DNA of 64,000 nt from Morchella semilibera (taxonomy: Eukaryota; Ascomycota; Pezizomycetes; Pezizales; Morchellaceae). Both the position numbers and the translations under genes were made by a program. Location: contig WBVU01000011.1 of the NCBI GenBank assembly GCA_009192285.1, positions 248,001 through 312,000 on the forward strand, given 5' to 3'. Position 1 is the stretch's first letter, and each line of letters begins with the position of its first letter. Shown here piece by piece: positions 45,101-55,881 of the stretch. The notes below the pieces were generated by a model. It searched no databases. It was not told the DNA's origin and was given only the letters and a program-made list of their open reading frames with translations.

Positions 45101-46253
45101 GTATGGGCCTAGTTCAGTAGCTGCCTCTCCGAAGGCCGGCAGCGAATCCACACCACTAAATCCGGGTGGAATTACCGGAATTCCAGCTGTAATCAGGCAA
45201 TATCGATCCGACTCACTCGGGTCTCGCCCAAAGAACCGTCTTGTGGCTCGTCATGCAAGTGGCTTTACGACAAGCGACTCTACCTCTGCACTTGCCGATT
45301 TCTTTCGCAATACTACACCTCCTGTCGACGTAGATGGACAAGTCACTCAGCGCCGTATTTCCCGAAGCGTCGCGCCATTTCGAAATACTATGGACTCCGA
45401 CCAGTTTGAGCTCCCAGAAGCTGAAGCTGAGCCTGTGATAAACAATGCAACACTACCTAACGAGCTTACATTCTTAACTAGTGCTGCTGCGCCACCCGAT
45501 TCCTACCAGTCGTCGTTCTCGTCTTCGACAGCTCTTCTACGGAATAACTCAAAGAAGCAACATGACTACGGAGCAGTCAGTTCTATGCCAGAGACTAAGC
45601 GGAAACAGACACGAGTCAAAGATCCGTATGCGATTGACATGGACGACGAGGATGAGGATGAAGACATGGAGGCGTTAAATCTGATAATCCCAAAGAAAAA
45701 AAAGGAAGATGAAAGTCTTATGGACTTCCTTCGCAATGTACCGCCACCTCCTCAGCCACCTACGCCGCCTCAAGAGAACGAAGAAAAGACAATACAGAAG
45801 AAAAATAGCTCTGTCAGTTTGATCGGTCGTTTCGGCAGAAGTGGACGAAAGAACTCGATCGCTTCAAACGCCGATAAATTCCCCTTCCCACCCGTTCCGC
45901 AAATACCTGGAGGATACAAGCATACTCCTCTAGCTCAAGAAGACGATTCCTCCTCCTCCTCCTCACGGTATATGCAAGGAGGGGAGCAGCGACGCACTCC
46001 TTATGACCCCCGAGTAGATATAGACCCCATGGCGAATCCTGCCCGTTTCGGCAACAGAACTCAAATCAGGGGTGGCGCTCAAGCCAGGGGTGGCCGGACT
46101 GATAGGGAGGAAACAGATAGACTTGCAGATTTCTTGAAGTTCAGCGAACCACCAACACAACATGCCCCCGCTCCAAAGGAGGACACCAGCGCGATGGCCA
46201 AGTTCAAGAACTTCACCTTTTTGAGAAAATCGAAGAGGAATGAGGTCTTTTGA
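42133..46253 (+). CDS. large protein with tandem H2B-like and H2A-like histone folds
   Basis: The preferred exons are 42133-43218, 43298-43313, 43361-44745 and 44799-46253 (1,313 residues). I do not recognise a named family. Residues ~90-149 read like histone H2B: SLKLINQFLDF matches the H2B alpha-2 start, and PAVSEVLRNRLAKEAVAG...SSY matches the H2B alpha-3/alpha-C stretch around LAKHAV. Residues ~218-288 read like H2A: WLTAVLEFMGEQTLLLAGHAA matches the H2A alpha-2 helix at roughly 14 of 22 positions, and LDTEKVALNSSLGRLW fits H2A alpha-3. An acidic linker (~150-217) joins them. The remaining ~1,000 residues are Ser/Pro/Asp-rich and probably disordered, with four copies of a (L/M)(A/M)DF(L/F)(R/K) motif. 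The N-terminal histone tails are absent. It may be a chromatin protein, which is inference. The first intron junctions are uncertain: skipping the 16-nt exon and using acceptor 43302 also keeps frame. Confidence 0.8.
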
Positions 46254-47766
46254 ACAAACTCCTTTTTCTATTTTGACCACTCTTTCTTTCTTTTTGGCGA
46301 TAGGGTTTCTTTTTTTAAATTTTTCTCCTGCCGGTTCGGTTTTCTAGAGCATTTAGAGCACGGAAACTGAATAGTCAAAACTGTCAAGTTTTTCCATGCT
46401 TTGTTACATTGCCCCCTTTTTTTTGCCCCCGAGAAAAAGTGTTATTTTAGGAGGGATGAAGTTATTGATAAATATCAAGGCTTTTCTCGTGGGCCTTTCT
46501 ATCAGTTCGACCTTTTCTTTCTTCTTTTGTGGTTTGGCGGATAGGCATGTGTGACGATAATCACTTCTCATTTGGAGTTCGAAGCATCTGTACGTGTGAA
46601 TATACATGTGATGGGGTTTTTAGGTTTATTTTCCCTCTATTTATTATAGGTGGACAGGCTCTTAAAGCGGTTTTCTGTCTGGGGTTATGTGGGCTTTGAT
46701 TCTTATAAATATTCTTGCCTTTCTCTTTCTTTGCATGAGTGTCTTCTGTTGAAGTTCTATGGCGTAATTTCATGTAATTGGCACATTATAACCTATGAAG
46801 GGTTACATACCGCTGCGTTGCTAAGGTGTTTCAAGGCCCATCCCTGTTTGTTGTTATTGTTATTCGCTGGGACTCTTTTCTGCTACACCGTAGTGTCATT
46901 TTTCAAAGCACATCCCTCCAGGCTGGGGGATATTTTAAACTGAAAAGTGGTCTCTCTCTCTCTCTCTCTCTCTCCCTTTTCCTTGCTTATTTCCCTTGCT
47001 TTTTTCCCCTCCCCCTCCCTTTTTTTAATTTCACTATGTTTATGGAAGTGGATAAATTTCCCTGTGTTTTTTAGAATTGATTTGGGTTTGAGTATGGGTT
47101 TTGGGGAGTTATATTGCATCTTCTACGTTTTTATTTCCTACATTTGTTGAGTCGACCTGGTGTGTGGGATTATTTTATAACTACATAAACAGCAGACGCA
47201 ATCTATCTCTTTTTTTTATTTATAAAGCGCTCATCGCAACATTAATGCTGATTTTTTATTTGTGGGTGAGGAAATCTATGTTTATGTGCTTAATCTTACT
47301 AGATAAGAGATTGTTAGCTATTGAGAAATTTTTAAATGTGTAACCTTGAAGGGAATTACTTAAAACTACATGTAGTAGATCTTTTTAGAATGGCACGATT
47401 GTGTATCTAAGCCCAAGTTTGCCCGAGACACTCATCTAGTTCATGCCATAGTAAAGATTGTTCTCCAAAGAACGTGCATCCAAGATGAGGAATTGAAGTC
47501 CAGGCAATTTCAGGTGTATACCCCCTTTGCTCCCTTAATTCGAGTGATCAGCATATGATGCAAGGAATATAAACAAACTCCTCGCCCCATAAAATGTCCT
47601 CCTCGCCTCCTCCCACTTCCAAATCGTCATCCACTCGTTCTCTCGATCTTGTAAGCACAAACCTCCACGCACTCATTTGACCACTGTTATTTATTTTATT
47701 TATTTATTATTACTTTTTTTCCACTTCCAATTATCCCGCCTCTTAAAAATTCTCCACACCCCAATA
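46254..47766. other. intergenic region, no gene seen
   Basis: A T-rich 3' flank is followed by unremarkable sequence. It includes a (TC)n microsatellite at 46951-46974 and TACATGTA at 47367-47374. The last ~180 bp before the hydrophobin start are CT-rich and probably promoter. Confidence 0.5.
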
Positions 47767-48427
47767 ATGCACGCCCCCACTGTCCTCTCATTCTTCCTCT
47801 TGGCTCTCACCGCCACTGCATCCCCCCTTCTAGGTGCCCTAGGCTCGAAGCCAGGTCCTGCTCCTGCCCCCGCTCCTGCCCCCGCTCCTGCTTATCCCGG
47901 CCCCGCCCCTGCCTCCTCGGTCACTGCCGCTGGAAATGACGGCTCCGGAGATCAAGATGTCGGTAACGCTGGCCAGAACGCTGGAAACAGCGCAGCAAAC
48001 AAGGGGACCGTTAGAGGTGACTACACGGTCGAGCAGGGAGTGCAGACTTGCGGTAATGCCCAGCTGAACTGCTGCAACAAGATCGAGAAGCAGGGCGATA
48101 CCAACAATGCGGGAGTTTTGGGATCTTTGCTCGGAAGTGGCGATATCGGCTTGCAGTGCACCCCGATTAACTTGCCGATTGCTGCTAGTGAGTCTTCCTT
48201 TGAGGGAGGGGTCTGATCAAGTAGAGGGTTGGAGTCGTGCTGACAGGTTGTGCGAATGTAGTCCAGGTGCCTGTTAACAAGGCTTGTGACGCGAAGGCTG
48301 CTTGCTGCCAGGGAGACACAACTCAGGTAGTCTCCATTCTCCTGTTTTTACTCTATATAAACTAATTAATCTCTTCAAGAACGGTTTGATAAACCTTGGA
48401 TGTATCGCTCTTGCGTCGCTCATCTGA
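47767..48427 (+). CDS. hydrophobin, probably class I
   Basis: There are three exons, 47767-48187, 48262-48326 and 48380-48427, giving 177 residues. A signal peptide is clear (MHAPTVLSFFLLALTATAS). A Pro/Ala repeat (about residues 33-52) and an Asn/Gly-rich spacer precede the core. The eight cysteines are at 95, 102-103, 131, 149, 155-156 and 170: C-x6-CC-x27-C-x17-C-x5-CC-x13-C, the hydrophobin pattern. The long gap after the first CC favours class I. Hydrophobins are secreted and self-assemble into amphipathic layers on spores and aerial hyphae. The acceptor at 48261 was chosen over CAG at 48246. The latter overlaps the CTGAC branch point and would insert five residues with a ninth cysteine. 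An extended Pro-rich N-terminal region is unusual. Confidence 0.9.
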
Positions 48428-50023
48428 GCATTGGTGGCAGATGTTTTTAGGACTTGGCGTCGGATGTCATTTAGGACTTGGCACCAGTGGCTGTTATTCA
48501 GGACTTGGCAGTGGTTGTTATTTAGTACTGTAGTGGGTAGCGTTTCCCTTCCAAAGTACAAATAGATCTTGGTAATTTCGAGGTTATCCTTCATCAGGAG
48601 TACATTTGATTCTTTTCTGGTCTTTTGGAGCGAGAAAAGTTCAGTATATAATCATTAATTTAATGTTTGGCAGAAATTGCGGGCACTACATGATTGGTCG
48701 AGTGATGTTTGGTGACGCAATGTGGATCCGCCGCAGCGAGTGATTCCTTGTGAAAACATAGAAAAACGTGAATTGAGTAGATACACCCTTTTAGCTTCGG
48801 GAACTTGGATTCAGGTAAGTGGATTTATATATACACCAGTCATTGGTGACACCCTCATCAAGTGTTCGGGATTTTGAGTCTAACCGGTCAGGGTTGATTA
48901 AGCACCCCACTTTCAAGCTACATTTATATTTAGTCTAATAATACTCAAGACAACTCTTATTTTTACAAAGGTTCCTAAGCCGTGGTCCCACATTTCTTTT
49001 CTTAGCACACAGATTTTCAAGAGCTAGGTAAGTTCCCGGCTTGAATCTCAGTGATCTCATAATGTTTGGTGAGAGAAATTTCGCGGCGCGCCTGGAGGGT
49101 GGGGGGAGACAGATTCTTATGTGCCCGCCGTTAGCGAGTGATAAACCATGAACCTTGGCGTTATCACCAACGCAAATCTATAGAGCATTAGAAAATAATA
49201 TTTACGTGAGTGGGCGTTGGGGGTTAAGGTCATTGTCTTGGCAGTTCAGTAATCAATATATGTTGAGTGGTCCGCGCGCAGTGCGCACTCTTATGCTTTA
49301 TTGTGTGTTGCTATTCAGGGAGCTTGCCCCCTTGGTGTCAACAGCGGCGATAAACCCGAGGCCCTGTTCACCAGCGCTTTATACCCCCCTGAACTGGCGA
49401 CAGATTTAACCATAGGTGATAGAAGCTAACTACAAGTATATGCACTTTAATAGATGATGCATACCCAGAGCAGCATCGAGCTACGATATTTAAACGATTC
49501 GAACGCACGTGAGAGTACTACACATAAGATGAAGGGTGGTACTGCATTTGCCGATGATAGCAGGCCCCCATCCCATCTTCTGGGCTAATATAGGGGTGTT
49601 CCCGAGCGCTACCGCTCGGGTTTGCGTCTGAAAGTGTATGGGTTTGTATACATGTATGAGTTGTAGATAAATGAATAGGTTTGTGGGACTATATCCTATG
49701 ACGAGTGATATACTATGATTCTACTCCAGAAATAAAAGAAATACTATGTAATGAGAAGTCCTAAACACGAAGTAACCAAGTAATGCTCCGCTCCTCTCAA
49801 AGTACAAAAAAAAGGTAAGGTTGGGTCGGGAATACAAAGGCTTTTCTTTTTGCTGAAGCAAAAGTAACAATAACTAAAATACATGTATAGTTTGACCCCC
49901 TAAATCGATCCAATCCAAGTTATTCCCAGGGCCCGTAAGAAATATTAAGAAATTACAGTATTTGATTTTCCAAAAAAAAAAGGAAAGAAAAAAAACACCA
50001 AACCATTTTCCCATACCCATAGC
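48428..50023. other. intergenic region with a short tandem repeat
   Basis: The 3' flanks of hydrophobin and the three-domain gene converge here. A degenerate ~24-bp tandem repeat at 48440-48538 lies just past the hydrophobin stop. A perfect 8-bp-stem hairpin (CCCGAGCG-CTAC-CGCTCGGG) is at 49601-49620, and TACATGTA is at 49649 and 49880. No gene is supported. Confidence 0.55.
48440..48538. repeat. about four degenerate ~24-bp tandem repeats
   Basis: Units share TGTTATTTAGGACTTGGC...GTGG, with GGACTTGGC present in three copies and a fourth diverged copy (TTTAGTACTGTAGTGGG). They begin 13 bp after the hydrophobin stop codon and so probably lie in its 3' UTR. Confidence 0.7.
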
Positions 50024-52942
50024 TTATGCCTCCTTCGCCTCTGGCTGCAACTTGAGGTTTGCCATAATGTTTTCTAGCCCCTCTGTTCCAGACACCTTAT
50101 CCTTATCCACCTCTTCCGACAAAACCTTAACACTCTCGCAATCCTTAACAAGGAAGTGCCACAGGCCTAGTTCTTCAAACTTATCTAGGCGCTTTAAACC
50201 GGCTTGTTTAATATAGTTCTCCAGAACCGGCCATACCGTAATATCGGCAAGACTAATCTCAGGCCCCGATAGATACCGCTTTGTCCTAAACAAATACGCA
50301 TCCCAAATTGCCAATTCAGCATCAATTGCGGTCTGGTTATCACTTTGTAATACTTTGTGTAGTCTTTCACTTTCCTGCATCTGCTGTAGAACCTTCGCAA
50401 AAGCGGCCCTTTCATCAACAAGAGACGGTAGCAGAAACTTTTCAGGGTCCTTGGAGGGGTGGAACATTTCAATGTACTGAAGAATTGAGAGTGCCTCACA
50501 AACTATTGTTTTTTCGCGGTCAACATCCACAAATACTGGAGTGGTGCCTCGAGGGCTCAAAGCACGGAAGGAGGGCGAATCAATTTCACCGGGCTCGAGC
50601 TCATGAGGAGAAAATTGAATCCCTTTCTCCAGTAGGCACATGCGGGCTTGCATGCTGCCAATATCACCTTTTGTAAAAAAGAGTTTTGGTAGCTGCGGGA
50701 CAAAATGCAGGACATCAAAGCCCCCACCGTATGCTGCATCCCAGTCAAAGTCGCTTTGGTGGTTTTCGGAGCCAAAGGCTTCGATCAGCTTTTGGGTTTC
50801 CGGATCGTCACCATTGACAACAGGCCGTGGATCTTCCTCGGACTTGGAGACGGCACCTTGACCCCATATTTCTTTTTCGTCGGCTGAAAGGAAGGTCCCG
50901 ATATGGCGGAATGTTAAGGAGATTCTTTCGCCGTTGTGAGACATCTCCTGGGCGTTCTTGAGGCTCTTCTCACGACGGTCCTGTCGGATTCCGTGAAGCC
51001 ACTTTTTGTTTGTTTCAAGACCTAGGACAAACATCGAGTTATGGGGAAGTGGTATACGCTGGGTTGTTCGTTCTGGGCCAGAGCCTTCTGGCCGGTTTGA
51101 ACTCCTCTTGGGTGACGCTTCGGCAGCTTTCTTTGCGGCATCCTTTTTTGTTCGGAGAACCATGGTTCGCTGAGCACCCAGACTGACATTGACGATTTTG
51201 GACCCTCGCACGATGTCGAGGGTCTTATCAGAGTGTTCGGATATGTAATCATTGCCATCGCGGTAGTGTTGAATTAGAACATGGTTCACAGGATGTTTCA
51301 GGACCCTTTGGACGCATCCCACTATAAGCTGTACCGTTGGAGAGAATGGGAGAAGAGGAGGCGACTCGTCAGCTGGATGGCGATATATCGGGAAGCTTTG
51401 ATATGATGTTAGTCGCGAAGAAGAAACCGATTACTGATCTCAAGCATACCTTCCGTCATCATTAATTACCCCCTCCACTGCGACCATTCTCGGGACCTCG
51501 CCACCTCGATGGTACATAGTCCTCCAGGCCACCTCTCTCTTTAGGTTCTCGAATGCCAGTCTAGCCAGGGGTTGAGGCAGGATATTATTGACCAGATTTG
51601 AATCGCCTTCACCAAGGAAATCACCTTCTCCCATGATTGGGGATTTTGAATCGAACTTGTGGCTCCCGGGAGGACTGCTACCTTGGGAGACTGTATTCGA
51701 CTTGTCGCGTCTCGAACTGCCTGCGTGTGATTTCTTCTTTCTATGTTCCCTATATACCTTTTCGTCTTTTTTCTTCCCCTCATTGCCAATATTATTGCCC
51801 GCGCCTGATCCGGATGCCTCAGCTGCCTCATTTCTGGATATTGACCCCTTTGAAGCCCTTTGAGCACTTCTTACTGACTTCAAAACCACATTACTCTCTT
51901 CACTAATCGGCGCCAGATCAGTTGGGATTAGGTGGACATCGTCAACCGGCGGGGAAGCCGAACTTTCCGCCGTAACTCCCTTGATAGGCCCTGCAGATGA
52001 GTTCTTAGTGCTCTCACCATTACCACCATCACCTGCCACCTTTAGCCCCTCCACCATTGCAACCAACTGCTCTTTCGAAAGATTGGTGGCCCCCAATTGA
52101 ATACTGGCTGATCCGTTATCGCTATTACTATTGCCCCCAGCCTTCAACCTCTTTCTCTCCCAACTCCTCACCAATAACCCACTCCTAACTTCTTCCACCC
52201 CATAATCTTCAGCCATGACCCTTAATGACTGCTGGTGTGCCGTTAAATTCCTGTATCCTAGACAGTCCTGCAACACAAAAATCCTCAAACCATGGGTGCT
52301 TGCATCGGCTGCCGTTGCAAGAACACATATATTGGTGAGAACTCCACATATATACAACTCCGAGACGAACCGCCCTCTTAGCGTCTCAATAAGACCTGTC
52401 TCTTTGAAAGCTGAGAACCATGTCTTTACCAAGACCTTATCAGGCGGTGAGATCGACGAAACGATTGATGGGTGAAACTCGCACGCGGGAGTCCCCGGCT
52501 TACACGGTGGATGACTGCTCTCAATCGCCAGGAACGCGTCGGAGCGTAGCGGGGGTCTTGCGCCATTCGCAAGCTTCGGCTTAGGGCTAGGGAGCCTTCT
52601 ACTTCCCGGCGTTGTTCCTGCCCCTACTGCTCCTCCGCCGGCCTCATTGCCGTTGGCCTTGTGGTTGTTGTGCTCTGTCTCTGAGTCGGACGAATCGTCG
52701 TCGTCTCTAATTATGAGTACAGTCTGTTGGTTGAGAGGGTCGTTAAGGTCACGTGGTTTTTGGTGCTCGCTCCGCACCCAGATGACGTCGCCACCGTTTG
52801 CGCGGAAGTGCGGGACGAAGGCTTTGATATTCTCGACAAAGGACGGCTTCCCTTGAGGGGGGCCGGCCATGATGCAACGGCCAATATCAGGATCAAGAAA
52901 CTCATTCTGGATTCCTAGGACGAGGAGGGCGCTACGAGCCAT
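50024..52942 (-). CDS. fusion: isochorismatase-like + AlkB-like 2OG-Fe(II) oxygenase + GST
   Basis: There are two exons, complement(51450-52942) and complement(50024-51395), giving 954 residues. Domain 1 (~1-245) is cysteine-hydrolase-like: SALLVLGIQNEFLDPD, Lys173 in VKTWFSAF and Cys206 in GVLTNICVLATA. The family's catalytic Asp (normally in DxQ) is Gly10 here, so hydrolase activity is doubtful. A disordered Ser/Lys-rich linker follows. Domain 2 (~460-670) is AlkB-like: NHVLIQHYRDGNDYISEHSD with iron ligands His552/Asp554 and probable third ligand His632, then the 2OG-binding RISLTFR. Domain 3 (~734-954) is a GST: thioredoxin-like N-half (SMQARMCLLEKGIQFSPHEL, GTTPVFVD) and helical C-half (SGPEISLADITVWPVL). 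The intron joins domains 1 and 2 in frame. The start MARSALL was chosen over upstream in-frame ATGs because it begins right at the domain. The substrate is unknown. Confidence 0.9.
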
Positions 52943-54524
52943 GTTTATAAGGATCTTCTTTTCGCTACCAGTACTTATGGGGCTGGCATATACTGATATA
53001 ACTGGGCAAGATGAGAGTAAGGTTACTTGTATGCACTGCAGCTGAGGAAGGGGGGGGGGGGTAACAAAAGAGACCACCAGAGTTAATATAACAGAGTGTC
53101 AAGGACAGGATGAAGAGTGAAAAGGCGTGAGAGAACAAGAAACGAAGAAAGAGGGATTTTTGCCTCCTTTATTCTAATACCTCCACATAAAAGAATGCCA
53201 GAGAATGCCAGGAAAAGAGCAGGGAGAGCTGTGCGACTTGCTGCCGCCGCGGTTTTCTGGGCGATTGTCCCGAGAGTCTGGAAAGACTGAGTCACTAGTG
53301 TCTGTCCACTTTCACATTACTTGCACTTTCCTCTCAACTCACCCTCACCCACACGGGAAGAGACATTGTGGTCACATCGTTTGGTTTGGGGCTCTGGGGC
53401 TCTGGGGGGGTTTGCGGTGAGTGGGATACCTGGCTGAGAAAGAAAGCAGACCCTGCAAATTACAATATGCTACCGGAAAAACTACATGTATGTACATGTA
53501 TGTACCTAGCATTACCACGTATGGGTTTTTGGGCTTTCTGCAGGACTACCCACATGAGGTGCTCTAGCTACCCTCTGTACCAACTCTGGAAAGGTCAACC
53601 CGCCAGTCAGTAGAGTTATTAGAGACTTTGCGCAAATGGAGTCAGTTCTATATTATATTTCAATTATCTAATTGATAGGCTATGGGATCGGCATCAATCA
53701 GGTTACCGGAAAATAGAGCTGGCTCCATTTACACAGAGTGTCTATTGGGAAAACCTGTGTGGGTTGAATTTTTTTTTATTTCATTTGGTGCCTAGTTGAT
53801 TAAGGGAAGGGGGATAGGCCATGGAGAGATGATCACCAGCCACTCAGGCGCTTTTTTTTTTTTGTTTGATCCGTTACATGCTTGGTTGCTGCAAACCGCC
53901 GCCGCAGGCCGACAACGAACGCTGCTTAGTAGTCTGGAAAATCAATCTCGGATATCCGCATCACAGACCATCACCAACACTCGCAAAACTACTAACCCAG
54001 AGCAAACCAAGCTAGCTAGGCTTCAGGCCGTTCAGCAACTAATTAATGTGTACCTACATGTACATAATTTTACATAAATAAACACTCCTATTCTCAGGAT
54101 CTAAACCATTATAGAACTAATTCCACCCGAATACGGCCAAGGCAGCTAGGCACCAAGCATAAATCCTACAATTATTGGGCCTTAGATCTCTCAGTAGATT
54201 TTTCTCTAGCCGGGTATTTTTACTAATACTACATACTATTACTTACTCAAATTCTTTGTGCAGTAGTCAGAATTACCCTAGTATCTTAACGATATTACTT
54301 GCCTGAACGATTCAAAAGCAAACAGAGATGGGGATTATTTCTTGAGGACTTATCTTCTTATATGTGCGTGCCTTTTCTCGAAGAGTATCTTCCCACGACT
54401 ACCACTCAAATTCTCAACACCTTAGTGCCGCTAAAATATTTATCTTAGTGAGGCTTTGAGAATATTTCGATATACAATTACAACTCATCCCCACGGACAA
54501 GTCAGCGTCGATTAATATCCAACA
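52943..54524. other. divergent intergenic region, no gene seen
   Basis: This is the shared upstream region of the three-domain gene (leftward) and the CCCH gene (rightward). A G-run is at 53050-53061, just upstream of the leftward gene. TACATGTA occurs at 53483, 53493 and 54055. T-rich runs are near 53770 and 53852. No coding gene is supported. Confidence 0.55.
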
Positions 54525-55881
54525 ATGGCCCCCAATCCCTCACAACCACCCCCAAACAATACCGAAAGTATCCCAATACTCCATTACAACTATCTTCTTC
54601 TCCGCCAAAACGGGACAGTACTCCCTCTCGTTTCAGCAGCTGATCTCCCATTGACATTCACCGTGCTTCCACCAACCAGTCCAGGAATAATATCTCTTCT
54701 TCAGGAAATCTCTCACCCAAGAGCTTCGCCAGAGGTATTGGGAACTACGTCGGTGCCAGCGGCAGCATTTACACCGCAAAATTCCAGTGGATTGGTTCAG
54801 TACCATGGCCAAGGCAAAGAAACCCAATCCTTGGGTCGTGAGAAATCTGCCACTACCCCTGCAGAGTCGGGGTGTTCTCGTGACGACGCAGAAATTCAGT
54901 CGAGGGCTACTCCGTCTTCCTCTGCTTTCTCTTCCGCTTCTTCTACAGAGGAATATTCAAAGAATGGTACACTTTACACCCATTCACATTCACACAAGAA
55001 ACTATCCTCCCAACAAATAGTACCTTTGGAGGAGGGAGAAGGTGTTGGGCGACGTAAGGCCCGGCCTTGCGCTTATTTCCACAGAAGGATTGGTTGCAGG
55101 CGTGGGAAAGACTGTTTCTACATTCACACCCCTCCCACGGAGAAAGTGCACAAAGACACTAGAGACGGCTCAACCAGTTTACCGGGACGAGCTACTGACA
55201 CCTCTTCCCCCGAGTCAATTTCTGAGAGAGAAAGGGATGCACACAGATACAGGAGTATTGGTGGCAAATGGAGAAGAGAAGAATATGAGGAGGTCGTAGC
55301 TCAAAAAGAAGAGGGGGATGGGGAGGAAGAGTGTAGTAGTGAAGTCAGAGGTAAAGAGGTGAATATTTACCAGCTAAAATTTATTTATTCTCATTATATG
55401 CCCGATCTTAGCACACTCTCATAGGCTTCTAGTTCATCCTTCTTTCCTTTTCTTTTTCTTTCTCTGAGCTGTACCTATCCCACCTGCAGCACAACCCCCC
55501 CCCCCCCCCCCCACTAGAGCGTTTAGCTTTGCTACAAGTCAACCCAATAATAGTTATTTTCTGTGATTTGAGCTCACAAATACAATCACTTCCTCCCACC
55601 CTTTACCCTTCTCCTACTTTCTAACCCTACGCATCTCGCAGGACTCGCCGACACCACCACAACACATCAAAACGCACTGTACCTTCTTTTTGCGATTCGG
55701 CGAATGTGACTACTGGCCTACCTGCAAGTTCTCGCACGAGCGGCCTGAAGGAAGTTGGAAAGCCAGCAGTAGAAAGCTTACGACTACACTTCCCCCGAGA
55801 AGCTCGGGAAGTAGTAATTCTATTTCTAGCTTTGAGCTGTACGAAGAGAAGCCGAGAGTGGGGAAATTGATCTCATATTAA
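54525..55881 (+). CDS. protein with two CCCH zinc fingers
   Basis: There are two exons, 54525-55358 and 55642-55881, giving 357 residues. The N-terminal ~60 residues (ILHYNYLLLRQNGTVLPLVSAADLP) look like a small folded segment, followed by Ser/Thr-rich sequence. Finger 1 is Cys182-x8-Cys191-x5-Cys197-x3-His201 (PCAYFHRRIGCRRGKDCFYIH). Finger 2 is Cys291-x8-Cys300-x5-Cys306-x3-His310 (HCTFFLRFGECDYWPTCKFSH) and is encoded by exon 2. Fingers of this C-x8-C-x5-C-x3-H type usually bind RNA. The 283-nt intron is long for this genome and contains a run of about 16 C. Its acceptor sits after a CTAAC branch point. A stronger-looking donor at 55351 (GTAAAG) would break the frame, so GTGAAT at 55359 was used. 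The biological target is unknown. Confidence 0.85.

Noticed and set aside
48247-48261. Alternative hydrophobin acceptor at 48246
   Set aside because: It overlaps the branch-point sequence and would add a ninth cysteine; the acceptor at 48261 gives the canonical eight.
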